Source of the DNA: Halorubrum sodomense | GTDB lineage: Archaea > Halobacteriota > Halobacteria > Halobacteriales > Haloferacaceae | DNA length: 64,000 bases | Direction: 5' to 3' | NCBI RefSeq assembly: GCF_900111935.1 | Contig: NZ_FOYN01000003.1 | Coordinates: forward strand, 429,800 to 493,799 | Shown here: piece after piece, positions 43,281-52,339 of the stretch | Layout of the letters: every line of letters begins with the position of its first letter | How positions within the stretch are numbered: position 1 is the first letter of the stretch | Made by a program: the position numbers and the translations under genes | The notes under the pieces: generated by a model | Database searches by the model: none | The model's input: only the letters and a program-made list of their open reading frames with translations | What the model was told of the DNA's origin: nothing

Positions 43281-44890
43281 GCGAACCAACTGGCGGAACA
43301 GGGCCGCGGGCAAGGAGCGACGCGAAGGCTCTCGCCGCGTTCACCCTCGTCAGCGTCGTCTTCGTCCTCGGCGGGTTGCTCGTGCCGTGGTGGTACATCG
43401 GCGTCTGTCTGGCCGTCGTCGGCGCGGTCGGAGCGACGCTGCTCACGGCTCCCCACTGGCCCGAGCCGCTCTCTCGGTTGCTCGGCCGTCGGGTCCCGAT
43501 ACGGCGGTGGCTCGGTGCGGGAGCGTTCGCCGCGGTCGTCGGTATCGTCGCGCTCATCGGCGCTCGGCCGGTCACCGTCACCAGCGCGGCGTGGACGGCG
43601 CTGCTGTGTCTGAGTTGCGCCGCGGTCGCGAGAGCACTCGCGCCGTCGGTGCTCGGTGGAACGTCGCGGTGTCCGGTCTGGCTGCTCGCCGTGACGGGCT
43701 CGGCGGCGGCCGGACTCCTGTTCGCGGCGCGGGAGCTACGTCCGGGGCCCGCACTGCTCCTCGCGGTGTTCGTCGCCCTCGCTCTGTTCCTCTGGATCGT
43801 CCTCCCGCTCGGGCTCTACCAGCGGCGGCGAGAGGAGCAGCCGACGCTCTCGACGCCGGCCCCTCGTGTGAGCGTAGTGATACCGGCATACAACGAGTCC
43901 GGATACATCGGCGACTGTATCGAGTCGATCCTCGCCTCCTCGTATCCGGCGGAGCGACTGGAGGTCGTGGTCGTCGACGACGGGAGCGAGGATTCCACGG
44001 CCGCCGAGGCCGAAGCCTACCGGGAGCAAGGAATAACCGTTCTCCGACGCGAGAACGGCGGGAAACACGCGGCGATTAACCTCGGACTACTCTGTTCGAC
44101 CGGGGAGTACGTTGTCGCCGTGGACGCCGACAGTCGGGTCGGCCCCGACGCGATCGCGACCCTGGCCTCGCGGCTTCAGGCGGAACCCGACCTCGGCGGG
44201 ATCGGCGGGACGGTCCGCGTGACCAACGACGGCACGCTCGCGCGCGTCCAGGCGCTCGAATACGCGCTCGGGATCCATTCGATGCGACGGGCGTACTCGG
44301 TGTTCGGCGCGGTCCCGGTCCTCCCGGGATGCCTCACGGCGTTCCGCCGCGAGGCGCTGGAGGAGGTCGGGGGGTTCGACCCCGACACGGCGACCGAGGA
44401 CTTCGACATCACCATTCAGCTACTGAAACACGGGTGGAAGACGCGCCACAGCTCCGCGCTCGTCTCGACGAGCGCCCCGACGACGTGGTCGGGGCTCCGA
44501 CGACAGCGGCTCCGCTGGCACCGCGGGGGCGCCGAGACGATGTGGAAACACTGGGACGCGTTGACCGATTCCCAGTACGGCTACCTCCACTGGATCGTGT
44601 TACCGGTTCAGGTCGTCTCCAGGCTACTGATACCCCCCGTGAGCTTCGCCGTCCTCGCATTGGTGGCGTTCCACTTCCTCGATAACCTGACAGGCCACAT
44701 GCTGGCCCTCTTGGCCTACTTCGTGCTGGTGACGGCGCTGATCACGGCGGTCACGTTGGTCATGGACGAAGGGGACTGGCGCCTGCTGGTGTACGCTCCG
44801 CTGTTGCTCGTCGGGTACAGGCACTTCGTCGAGTACACGGTCGCGGCTGGGATGGTCCAGTCCGCGTCGAACCGGAACTACGACTGGTGA
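43277..44890 (+). CDS. Processive family 2 glycosyltransferase (exopolysaccharide synthase type)
   Basis: 537 residues. About six N-terminal membrane helices (to about residue 180), a cytoplasmic GT2 domain, and three to four C-terminal helices. The GT-A motifs are those of processive synthases: VDDGS (233-237), DAD (283-285), TEDFD (373-377) and QRLRW (410-414), as in hyaluronan, PNAG and cellulose synthases. It probably polymerises and exports a beta-linked glycan. GTG start overlaps the zinc protein's TGA. A glycosidase gene lies divergently upstream. Polymer identity unknown. Confidence 0.88.
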   Translation: MSEPTGGTGPRARSDAKALAAFTLVSVVFVLGGLLVPWWYIGVCLAVVGAVGATLLTAPHWPEPLSRLLGRRVPIRRWLGAGAFAAVVGIVALIGARPVTVTSAAWTALLCLSCAAVARALAPSVLGGTSRCPVWLLAVTGSAAAGLLFAARELRPGPALLLAVFVALALFLWIVLPLGLYQRRREEQPTLSTPAPRVSVVIPAYNESGYIGDCIESILASSYPAERLEVVVVDDGSEDSTAAEAEAYREQGITVLRRENGGKHAAINLGLLCSTGEYVVAVDADSRVGPDAIATLASRLQAEPDLGGIGGTVRVTNDGTLARVQALEYALGIHSMRRAYSVFGAVPVLPGCLTAFRREALEEVGGFDPDTATEDFDITIQLLKHGWKTRHSSALVSTSAPTTWSGLRRQRLRWHRGGAETMWKHWDALTDSQYGYLHWIVLPVQVVSRLLIPPVSFAVLALVAFHFLDNLTGHMLALLAYFVLVTALITAVTLVMDEGDWRLLVYAPLLLVGYRHFVEYTVAAGMVQSASNRNYDW

Positions 44891-44968
44891 TCCCGAGGCG
44901 GTCAGGTTCTCGGCCGACACGGACAGACGTGCCTAACGGTTTTTTCGCCGGCCGCCGAATCGGCTCCC

Positions 44969-45361
44969 ATGCGAGCGCGACACATCGACCACGTCAACCT
45001 CCGAATCCCGGGCGACGGCGCCGACGACGCCCGCGAGTTCTACGGCGAGAAGCTCGGATTTGGCATCGAGGACGCGCTGTACGCGGCCGACGAGAAGCCG
45101 TTCCTCGACGTGCGGCTCTCGGCGACCGCCGTGATCCACCTCTGGCCGACCGACGAGTTCGAGCGGCCGACGAAGACGAACTACGACCACGTCGCGGTGG
45201 TCGTCGAAGAGTCGGTCGAGGAGATCGAGCGCGAACTCGAAGACGCGGGCGTCGCAGTCGAGAAGACGCTCGACTCGCCGCTCGGCGCGACCGGCGAGGC
45301 GGGCGCGGTGTACGTCCGCGACCCGTTCGGCTACCGGGTGGAACTGAAAGCGCGGGTGTGA
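44969..45361 (+). CDS. VOC-family (glyoxalase/dioxygenase fold) protein
   Basis: 130 residues with two beta-alpha-beta-beta-beta modules: HIDHVNLRIP at the start and FGYRVELKARV at the end. VOC proteins bind metal and act as glyoxalases, dioxygenases or resistance proteins; the metal-ligand positions include an N-terminal His and a C-terminal Glu, but substrate is unknown. 78 bases after the synthase, past a T-run (GGTTTTTTCG) that probably ends that operon. Confidence 0.85.
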   Translation: MRARHIDHVNLRIPGDGADDAREFYGEKLGFGIEDALYAADEKPFLDVRLSATAVIHLWPTDEFERPTKTNYDHVAVVVEESVEEIERELEDAGVAVEKTLDSPLGATGEAGAVYVRDPFGYRVELKARV

Positions 45362-45389
45362 ACGGAGCGACGGCGGGTTGCGATCGCCG

Positions 45390-46142
45390 TCAGTCGTCGG
45401 CGGCGTCGCTCCCCGTCACCGCCTGTTCCTCGTCGGCGCGCAGCAGGCGTTCAGCTCGGTCTCGGTCCTCGGGGTAGCCGACGTCGACCCGCCAGCCATC
45501 CATCGGGATCGCGTCGATGCTCCGGCCGGACTCAAGCAGGAGGTCGATCGTGTCTGGGAGTTCGTACTCGCCGCGGTCGGAGGCTTGGACGAGGTGACAG
45601 GCGTGGAATATCGCCGGAGAGAAGGTGTAGAACCCGGTCATCACCAGGTTCGACGGCGGGTCGTCCGGCTTCTCGACCACTTCGACGATCTCGCCGTCCT
45701 CGGTGGTCTCACAGACGCCGTACCGGGAGGCCTCCTCGATCGGGACCTCTTCGACCAGGAAGGCCGCGTCCACGTCCCCGCGGCGCTGACGGTCGATCAC
45801 GTCTCCCAGGTTGGCGTCGAAGACGTTGTCGCCGAGCATCAGCGCGAACTCCTCGTCGACGTACGGCTTGGCCTGTAAGAGCGCGTGAGCGAGGCCGAGC
45901 TGCTCGCGCTGGTGGGCGTACGTGATCGGCACGCCCCGGAAGCTGTCGCCGTACCGGTCGATGATCTGGCTCTTCCGGTAGCCGACGACCACGACGAACT
46001 CCGAGATCCCCACCTCGACGAGCTGCTCGAAGACGTGCTCCAGCAGCGGTCGGCCGTCCACCTCGACGAGGGCCTTGGGCTGATCGTCGGTCAGCGGCTT
46101 GAGTCGCGTGCCTTTCCCCGCCGCGAGGATGACTGCCTTCAT
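45390..46142 (-). CDS. aglF: UTP-glucose-1-phosphate uridylyltransferase, AglF-like
   Basis: 250-residue sugar-1-phosphate nucleotidyltransferase: AAGKGTRLKPLTDDQPKAL signature, ALMLGDNVFDANLGD, EKPDDPPSNLVMTGFY and GWRVDVGYPED. It closely resembles the H. volcanii AglF of the N-glycosylation pathway, which makes UDP-glucose. ATG 46142 is the family start. It is the first recognisable N-glycan/glycan precursor gene of the downstream sugar cluster. Confidence 0.88.
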   Translation of the reverse strand: MKAVILAAGKGTRLKPLTDDQPKALVEVDGRPLLEHVFEQLVEVGISEFVVVVGYRKSQIIDRYGDSFRGVPITYAHQREQLGLAHALLQAKPYVDEEFALMLGDNVFDANLGDVIDRQRRGDVDAAFLVEEVPIEEASRYGVCETTEDGEIVEVVEKPDDPPSNLVMTGFYTFSPAIFHACHLVQASDRGEYELPDTIDLLLESGRSIDAIPMDGWRVDVGYPEDRDRAERLLRADEEQAVTGSDAADD

Positions 46143-46285
46143 ACACGCCCCTGGCCGGAACACGACCTAAAGTATGAGCGGCCTTATTCGGTCGGTAGCG
46201 GCAGTACGAAGCCGTTCGAACCGAAACGGTGCGCCCGCGACGACACCCTGAACCCGTTCCCCGGCCGTCGGCGCCTCGGTTCCGC

Positions 46286-47038
46286 TTAGTCGGTCGGACC
46301 CGCATCCTGCCGACGCATTCCCCGGACGCGGCCGGCAGCGCCGGCCAGCGTCCCGGCGCCGTGAATCAGGCCCGATCGCAGCGGCAGCCCGATGTAGTTC
46401 GTGGGCGTGACCGCGTCGGCGAGGATCATCAACCACTGCTCTCGCTCGCTCCGCCCCTGTTTGGCCCACAGGCACGGTCGCTCGACCTCCTGACGATACG
46501 TCTTCGTGAGGTAGTCCGACACCGAGTCCGCGTATACGTGATCGACCACCAGGTCCGGGTCGTAGTATATGGGCGAGACCCTGAGGACCCGCTCCGCGAG
46601 CTCGAGCTCCTCGTGTCCCCACGGGATCTCCTCGTCCCACCCGCCGACCTCGTCGAACACCGCTCGCCTGACCCCCATGTTACAGCCCCAGAAGCGCGTG
46701 ACGTAGCGCGGCTCGTCGCCGAAGTCGTAGTGTTTGGTGAGATTCCCGGCGAAGATGTCGTCGCGGGGGTGGACCGTCCTCCCAGCGACGGCCGTCTCCG
46801 TTTCGAACAGCTCGGACATCCGAGCGAGGTACCCCTCGCGCGGCCGGGAGTCGTCGTCGAGGAACACCAGTTTGTCCGACTCCGCGCGCTCGATGCCCGC
46901 GTTCCGGGCAGACGTCGCCGTGGGCTCGCTCTGGAGGCAGACCTCGTAGTCGGAAAACGAGTTGGACTCCAAGTGGTCGATACACTCGACCTCGTCTCGA
47001 GGCTTCAGCGTGGGGATAATGACACTGATGTCCGTCAT
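46286..47038 (-). CDS. Family 2 glycosyltransferase
   Basis: 250 residues, soluble GT-A type: ISVIIPTLKP start, ATSARNAGIERA, FLDDDSRP (DxD-like acidic motif) and WGHEELELAERV near residue 150 carrying the general base. It lacks the QxxRW motif, so it is non-processive. ATG 47038 has a GTTATAGATT element about 30-39 bases upstream (minus strand). Acceptor unknown. Confidence 0.88.
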   Translation of the reverse strand: MTDISVIIPTLKPRDEVECIDHLESNSFSDYEVCLQSEPTATSARNAGIERAESDKLVFLDDDSRPREGYLARMSELFETETAVAGRTVHPRDDIFAGNLTKHYDFGDEPRYVTRFWGCNMGVRRAVFDEVGGWDEEIPWGHEELELAERVLRVSPIYYDPDLVVDHVYADSVSDYLTKTYRQEVERPCLWAKQGRSEREQWLMILADAVTPTNYIGLPLRSGLIHGAGTLAGAAGRVRGMRRQDAGPTD

Positions 47039-47344
47039 ACACCTTAGATCGGCGGTTCTCGCTTTCGTTATAGATTACTTACCAGTTGTTCGGACGGTCC
47101 CGCGGTCCTCCCGCTCCGAAATGGGCCGAGCCGTTTGGCCAGCGTTGACGCGTCGACGGCGCTCGCGGTCTCGTCTCGCACCGGTAACGATACGTTACTC
47201 TAGGGTACGAAGATCGTAACTAGGCCGCGGAACCGTGACGACCGAGTATGACCGTTGTGCGTGTCGCCCGGGGTCGGACCGAGACAACTGTAACTGAGCG
47301 ACGCCGCGGGTCCGGCGAGACTGACCGACCCGGCGCGAACTGAC
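47039..47344. other. 306-base divergent intergenic region
   Basis: No gene found. It holds the minus-strand TATA element (47068-47077) of the GT2 gene and, further right, a perfect inverted repeat GTAACG-ATA-CGTTAC (47184-47198) with a further CGTAAC at 47215-47220. No convincing TATA box for the gene at 47345 was seen, so it may have a leader. Confidence 0.6.
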
Positions 47345-48163
47345 ATGCCGTTCGAACCGCTGTCGGACGCGAGCCGGGCCGCGAACCTGGTCAAACACCA
47401 GGCTCTCAAGCGGCTCAACCGGCGACGGAGCACGTCTGCGGTCCCGCCCGCTCGGTTCGAAGAGCTGCTCGACTACCACGGCGACGGGCACTCGAAAGCG
47501 TTCGTTCACGTCGGGCTGAGCGACGTGAAACAGGCGTTCGGGACCGACCCGTACGCGTTCCTCCGGTCGACGCTGAGCGACCGCTTCCGGAGCGTGCTCG
47601 CGCCGGGGTTCACGGACTACTTCGCCACGTCCGGGGTGTATCACAAGGAGTACTCCCGGCCGAAACACGGGACCTTCGGGCCGCTGTTCCTCCGGGACGC
47701 GGACTACCGGACCGACGACGCGATGAAGTCGATCCTGGTCGAGGGGCCGTACCGCTTCGACGGCTGCCGCCACTCGGACAGCTACCACGAGGACGGCTGC
47801 TTCGCCCGTCTCGTCGAGGAGGACACCCTGATACTGGACGTCGGGACGCCGTGGCTTACCTGCTCTCACCTCCACCACTTCGAGAGCCGGCTCGACCTCG
47901 ACTACGTCGCCGAGGAGACCTTCGAGGGGGTGCGATGCTCCGAGGAGGACGGCTGCGTGCCGGTCGAGCAGACCTGCGGGGTCCGGACTTCGCCGTTCTA
48001 CTCGTGGAACAAGCCGAAGCTGACCAGGCGCCTAGAGCGCGACGGCGTGCTCCACAGGTACGACCTGAACGGGCTCAAAGTCCTCTTCTTCACCCTCGGC
48101 GACCTGGAGTCGTCCCTCGTTCCGCGTCTGAAAGCGGACCCGCAGTACCTGGTGACGCTATGA
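47345..48163 (+). CDS. AAC(3)-fold acyltransferase-like protein
   Basis: 272 residues resembling the aminoglycoside 3-N-acetyltransferase (AAC(3)/YokD) fold: FVHVGLSDVK near residue 52, HGTFGPLF, then the SDSYHEDGCFARLVEEDTLIL stretch and LTCSHLHHFESRLDL, the last comparable to the substrate/CoA-binding end of the family. It is probably an acetyltransferase acting on a sugar rather than on antibiotics, given the glycan neighbourhood. Six cysteines are present, unusual in this window. Confidence 0.6.
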   Translation: MPFEPLSDASRAANLVKHQALKRLNRRRSTSAVPPARFEELLDYHGDGHSKAFVHVGLSDVKQAFGTDPYAFLRSTLSDRFRSVLAPGFTDYFATSGVYHKEYSRPKHGTFGPLFLRDADYRTDDAMKSILVEGPYRFDGCRHSDSYHEDGCFARLVEEDTLILDVGTPWLTCSHLHHFESRLDLDYVAEETFEGVRCSEEDGCVPVEQTCGVRTSPFYSWNKPKLTRRLERDGVLHRYDLNGLKVLFFTLGDLESSLVPRLKADPQYLVTL

Positions 48164-48437
48164 CCGTGATCCCCCGACATTCAGACGACACCAGGGTAGG
48201 TGAGACGGTGCGGGCCGCGCCGCCGGACCCGCTGGGAGCCCCTCGCAGCGCCGTCGTCGGTAGTCGACGGATAACAAAACTGATCTCCGTGGAGGGGGCT
48301 GACATGAACGGCGAATCCCCGCCCGGTCGGCCGCTCATCGGGCCGTGCGGTGCGGACGAGGGCGGCGGTCGACAGTTTGACGGCGCGCCCGAGGAGGAGA
48401 CCGCGCGGAGGCGGTCGGTGTGCGGACGGAGGGCGAG

Positions 48438-49610
48438 ATGAGCCTCGTCGACGGGGCGGACGCCGACGCCGCCGACGGCGAGTCGGTCTCGGCGTCGGCC
48501 GCGTCCGCGGTCCCGACGTCGACGGCGGTGCTCGTCGTCGGCCCGGCGGGGTACCGTACCGAGGGTACCGGAGGGATCGGCCAGTACATCGCCGAACAGC
48601 GGCGGCATCTCGAGGACCGCGTGTCGCTAAACGTCGTCGACACCGCCGTGCGGACTCCAGAGCGACCGATCGAGTACCTCCGGACCGTAGTGACCGTCCT
48701 CCTCGTGTGGCTCGGATTCCTCGCGCGCCGGCGACCCGACATCGTCCACGTCCACACCTCCCACTCGTTCTCGTTTTTCCTCTCGGCCCCGTACGTACTC
48801 GTCGCCGGGCTGTTGTGGCGGCGGCCGGTAATACTCCACGTCCACGGCTCCGCGTTCGACGAGTTCCTTGAGGACGCCTCGGCGGTGGCCGCTCGCTTCC
48901 AACAGGCGGTGTTCGACGCCTGTACCGCGGTCGTCGCCCTCTCGGACCACTGGCGCGAGGTCCTCGCTGCTCGCGTCCCGTCGGAACGCATCGTCGTGAT
49001 CCCCAACGCCGTCAACCCGGACGAGTACGACCCGGACCCCGGAGCCGACCCGCCGCATCTCGTGTTCGTCTCTAACCACATCGAGCGGAAGGGGATAGTA
49101 GAGGTGACGAGGGCCATCGACGAGCTCAGAGACGCCGGGGTCCGGTTCCGGGCGACAATCGCCGGAAGCGGCCCGCTGTCCGACCACGCTGAGGCCGTCG
49201 CCGACGCGCACGACGGTGTGGAATACGTCGGCTTCGTGTCCGAAGAGCGGAAGCGCGACCTCCTCGGTGAGGGGAGCGTCTACGTCCTCCCCACGAGGGC
49301 CGAGGGGCTGCCGATCGCCGTCCTCGAGGCGATGGCCGGAGCGAACGCGATCGTCTCGACCGACGTCGGGGGGATCCCTTCCCTCGTCGACGAGGCGAAC
49401 GGTGCGCTCGTCGTTCCCGGGGACGGTCGGGCTCTAACAGACGCCCTCGAGGAGGTGCTCGCGGATCCGGAGGCGACCGAACGGATGGGCCGAGTCAGTC
49501 GCCGCCGCATCGAGGAGTCCTATGCGTGGCCCGACGTGGTCGAAGAACTGCTCTCGCTGTACGCTCGCGCGCTGGACGACGACGCTGCGACCACCCTCCC
49601 CGAGGAGTGA
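48438..49610 (+). CDS. GT4-family glycosyltransferase
   Basis: 390 residues of the GT-B type. N-terminal GTGGIGQYIAEQ, middle HVHTSHSFSFF and VILHVHGSAFD; C-terminal FVSNHIERKGI, GSGPL and the EX7E region PTRAEGLPIAVLEAMA. GTG at 48420 gives 6 more residues; ATG 48438 is taken. The 274-base upstream gap holds a GATAACAAAACT promoter-like stretch near 48265-48276. Confidence 0.9.
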   Translation: MSLVDGADADAADGESVSASAASAVPTSTAVLVVGPAGYRTEGTGGIGQYIAEQRRHLEDRVSLNVVDTAVRTPERPIEYLRTVVTVLLVWLGFLARRRPDIVHVHTSHSFSFFLSAPYVLVAGLLWRRPVILHVHGSAFDEFLEDASAVAARFQQAVFDACTAVVALSDHWREVLAARVPSERIVVIPNAVNPDEYDPDPGADPPHLVFVSNHIERKGIVEVTRAIDELRDAGVRFRATIAGSGPLSDHAEAVADAHDGVEYVGFVSEERKRDLLGEGSVYVLPTRAEGLPIAVLEAMAGANAIVSTDVGGIPSLVDEANGALVVPGDGRALTDALEEVLADPEATERMGRVSRRRIEESYAWPDVVEELLSLYARALDDDAATTLPEE

Positions 49611-49684
49611 ACCGGTCCTCCCCGCGGCCGCTGCGTCCGGTGGACCTCGGTCAGAAGGCTGTACCTGTGCCGAGGTATGAGCCG

Positions 49685-49691
49685 TATAATA
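49685..49691 (+). promoter_or_regulatory. TATA box of the NUDIX gene
   Basis: TATAATA, 29-35 bases before ATG 49720. One of the clearest AT-rich promoters in the window. Confidence 0.6.
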
Positions 49692-49719
49692 ATCAACACG
49701 GGTCCTGTCGGTAGGGAGT

Positions 49720-50223
49720 ATGCGAAATCACCCTTCCGAAGGCGTCGTCCGGTGGGTACGCGATGAGCGAGGGGCTCCGTCCCCTCCGAACGTGTCGGAG
49801 GGTGAACCCGAGCGCCGGAAGCTCCGGTTCGGAGCGAAAGCCCTCGTCACGAACGACGACGGGGTCCTGCTCGTCAGGGAGCGCCACGACGACGGCTCGC
49901 CGTTCTGGACGCTCCCGGGCGGCGGCGTCGAGCCCGGGGAATCCCTCTCGGAGTGTCTCAGCCGGGAGATCGCCGAGGAGATCCGGTGCCGCGCCGCCGT
50001 CGGCAAGCGGGTCGGCCGCCTTGTTTACCGGCACACGAGTCGCCCCGCGACGACCGTCTACACGATATTCGACGCGACGCTCGAGTCGGAGCCAGCGCCG
50101 AACCCGTCGGAGCGAATCCTCGACTACGACTGGCTGAAGCCCACTGAGCTGCTGTCGACGACTCTCGAACCCGTCGAGCGCTTCATCGAGCGGTCGGTGG
50201 CGGAACCGGACGGAGAGCGGTGA
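49720..50223 (+). CDS. NUDIX hydrolase
   Basis: 167 residues with a Nudix box: GGGVEPGESLSECLSREIAEEI, matching GX5EX7REUXEEXG. Hydrolyses a nucleoside diphosphate-linked substrate (possibly a nucleotide sugar, given the cluster). The N-terminal 30 residues are polar and the catalytic domain starts at about 35. TGA overlaps a possible GTG of the next gene. Confidence 0.92.
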   Translation: MRNHPSEGVVRWVRDERGAPSPPNVSEGEPERRKLRFGAKALVTNDDGVLLVRERHDDGSPFWTLPGGGVEPGESLSECLSREIAEEIRCRAAVGKRVGRLVYRHTSRPATTVYTIFDATLESEPAPNPSERILDYDWLKPTELLSTTLEPVERFIERSVAEPDGER

Positions 50224-50243
50224 CACCGCCACCGAGCCACACG

Positions 50244-50774
50244 ATGACGGAAACTCAGGAAAACGGACTGAATCAGGACGAGCTGTTCAGCCTCCTCAGC
50301 AATCCGCGACGGCGGTTCATCCTTCAGTACCTGAATAAGAACCCGGGTGGGATCCGACTACAGGACCTCGCGACCGAGGTCGCGGCGTGGGAAAACGAGA
50401 CGGACCCCGAGGAGCTGACCGACAAAGAGGAGAAGCGGCTCTACGTCTCCCTCCATCAGACGCACATTCCGAAGCTCGAAGCGGCCGGGATCGTCGAACA
50501 CGACAGCGACACGGGCGAGATACGGCTCACTGACCGCGGCACCGACGTCAACCGCTACCTCGACGCGGACGCCCCCGACGGCGACGACTCGCGACCGTGG
50601 GGACGCTACTACCTCCTGATCGCCCTGTTCGGTGTCGCGGTGTACGGCCTGGTCACGCTCAGCGGCGGATCGGTCGACCAGACCGAGGTCGTGGCGATCG
50701 GTGTCGCCTGGGCTCTGCTCGTCGCGATCGCGCTGTTCCAATATATCGAGACCGAACGGGGCGGTCGGGACTGA
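50244..50774 (+). CDS. Haloarchaeal winged-helix regulator with membrane anchor
   Basis: 176 residues. N-terminal helix-turn-helix of the type often annotated DUF7344: LFSLLSNPRRRFILQYL and a LHQTHIPKLEAAGIVEHD recognition region (about 10-80). Two C-terminal hydrophobic helices (about 120-140 and 148-170) make it a membrane-anchored regulator. ATG 50244 is preferred; GTG 50220 overlaps the NUDIX stop. Possibly senses envelope state and controls the glycan genes (inference). Confidence 0.8.
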   Translation: MTETQENGLNQDELFSLLSNPRRRFILQYLNKNPGGIRLQDLATEVAAWENETDPEELTDKEEKRLYVSLHQTHIPKLEAAGIVEHDSDTGEIRLTDRGTDVNRYLDADAPDGDDSRPWGRYYLLIALFGVAVYGLVTLSGGSVDQTEVVAIGVAWALLVAIALFQYIETERGGRD

Positions 50775-50800
50775 GCCGCACCGTCGGGGGGACCCGTCCG

Positions 50801-51376
50801 TCACTTCGAGCGCCAGACCGACCGCGGCAGGGCGAAACCCGGTTTTCCGTCGCGGAGCCAGAGAGCCGCGGTCCCGCAGAGGAAGAGCCCCTGTGCCAGG
50901 AAGTACGTCCGACCTACTTCGCCGCCGAGGAGAGCCCGGCTGTCCAGCAGCAGCTGTAGCGTCTTCGCGCCGAGCCCCGGCGGGGCGGAGGCGGACACGG
51001 GGGGTGCGTAGACCGGCCAGAGGAACGAGGGGAGGACCGGCGGCCGACCGAACAGGCCGGCGAAGAGGATGTCTCCCAACACGTGGATCACGTGGCCGAT
51101 CGCGACCGCGGCGCCGAACTCGGCCTGGCCCCTGAACCGGAGGCCGACGGCGACGGCGAGCGCGACGGGAACGCCGACGATCAGGGAGTGCGCGGCGCCG
51201 ACGCCGTTGCTCAGCAGTCCGAACTGCCAGGCCAGTGGCTTGTCGATGAGGTCCGGAAGTTGGGTGGCGACCGCGAGGACGACCGCGGCCCGGTCGCTCG
51301 GCCGACGCCGTAACGCGATCCGGACGAACGCCGAGAACGCGACGTACCCGACCGCCAGGTGACTCCACGGCCACAT
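50801..51376 (-). CDS. YdjM-like metal-dependent hydrolase-family membrane protein
   Basis: 191 residues. Opens with MWPWSHLAVGYV, the LexA-regulated/YdjM-type membrane hydrolase signature, then QLPDLIDKPLAW, GAAHSLIVG and HVIHVLGDILF, which give His/Asp candidates for a metal site within membrane helices. Four or five helices. Starts 3 bases after the DUF1616 gene ends, so co-transcribed with it. Enzymatic activity is not proven for this family. Confidence 0.85.
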   Translation of the reverse strand: MWPWSHLAVGYVAFSAFVRIALRRRPSDRAAVVLAVATQLPDLIDKPLAWQFGLLSNGVGAAHSLIVGVPVALAVAVGLRFRGQAEFGAAVAIGHVIHVLGDILFAGLFGRPPVLPSFLWPVYAPPVSASAPPGLGAKTLQLLLDSRALLGGEVGRTYFLAQGLFLCGTAALWLRDGKPGFALPRSVWRSK

Positions 51377-51379
51377 CGC

Positions 51380-52339
51380 TTACTCACCGCTCGCCGCGGA
51401 CGGCTGGATGTCCAACCAAACGTAGGTGGTCCTGTACGCCGTGTCGGCCGTCGGGTTCTCGGGCGGATCCCCTCGGTAGAGATACGTCACGAAGCGCACG
51501 TTCTCACCGGCGAGCGACGCCCGGAACTCCTCGGACTCGCGCCAGCTCTCACCCTGCGCCAGCTCGAAGGCGTGTTGGTCTATCCGACGCTTGTCGGTGA
51601 CGACGACTGACCGCCCGCTGAGCTGAACTCGTTGAAGCTCAGTGACGACGGTGTACTCGACCGGCCGATGCTCGTCGTTGGTCACGCCGACGGTGATGGC
51701 AGCCGACTCGCCCTGGGTCAGCGCGTTCGGGTAGTCGTTCGCGACCAGCTGTCCCCCCTGTTCGGTCAGGAGGTGGAGGTCCGTCGCCGTCTCTCCGTCG
51801 GCTGGGACGGTCACCGCCGTGCCCAGCGTTCCGACCGCGAGGATCACGCTCACCGCGAGGATGACCGTGGAGGGAGTTAGACCGCCGGAGAGGAGGCCGG
51901 ATGACGATATCTCGGTCCCGGATCGCGCCGGTCCGGTCCGGTGACCGCCGCCTCCGGAGTGGCCGGTGCGACGGACGACCGTGGCGGCGGCGACGACGAC
52001 GACGTACCCGGAGACGAGCCCGACGAGCCCCCACGTGGTCAGCGCCCCGACCGCGAGGTAGACGATGATCGCGAGCAGGGGGAGTATCGCCAGACTGCCG
52101 CCGAGCGAGAGCGCGAACCGCTCGACGACGGTTGTGAACGTCCATGGCGCGCGCTCGCGCCCGGCGTACGCGAACGCCGCGGTCACGTACCCGGGGAGCA
52201 CGAGGAGCAGGAGGACGGCGGGCGGGAGTCGGGCCACACCAGTCGTACCGATCGCGATGGTCACGACCGAGACCGCGACCGACACCCCCACCGCCAGAAG
52301 GTCGCGGCTCTCGAAGAGCTCGTCGGCTATCGAACTCAT
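51380..52339 (-). CDS. DUF1616-domain membrane protein
   Basis: 319 residues. N-terminal half with four hydrophobic helices (LLLLVLPGYVTAAFAYAG is typical of DUF1616), then a helix near 150-175, and a large extracytoplasmic part with beta-rich ITVGVTNDEHRPVEYTVVTELQ. DUF1616 proteins occur in archaeal surface-glycan and S-layer clusters; activity is unknown. Confidence 0.88.
   Translation of the reverse strand: MSSIADELFESRDLLAVGVSVAVSVVTIAIGTTGVARLPPAVLLLLVLPGYVTAAFAYAGRERAPWTFTTVVERFALSLGGSLAILPLLAIIVYLAVGALTTWGLVGLVSGYVVVVAAATVVRRTGHSGGGGHRTGPARSGTEISSSGLLSGGLTPSTVILAVSVILAVGTLGTAVTVPADGETATDLHLLTEQGGQLVANDYPNALTQGESAAITVGVTNDEHRPVEYTVVTELQRVQLSGRSVVVTDKRRIDQHAFELAQGESWRESEEFRASLAGENVRFVTYLYRGDPPENPTADTAYRTTYVWLDIQPSAASGE

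Noticed and set aside
47345-48163. Aminoglycoside resistance gene
   Set aside because: Similarity to AAC(3) is partial, and the gene lies between glycosyltransferases in an archaeon; sugar modification is more likely.
48304-48441. 45-codon ORF before the GT4 gene at 48438, with a TATA-like stretch upstream
   Set aside because: Composition is not acidic, no motif, and it overlaps the GT4 start out of frame; not enough support to call it.
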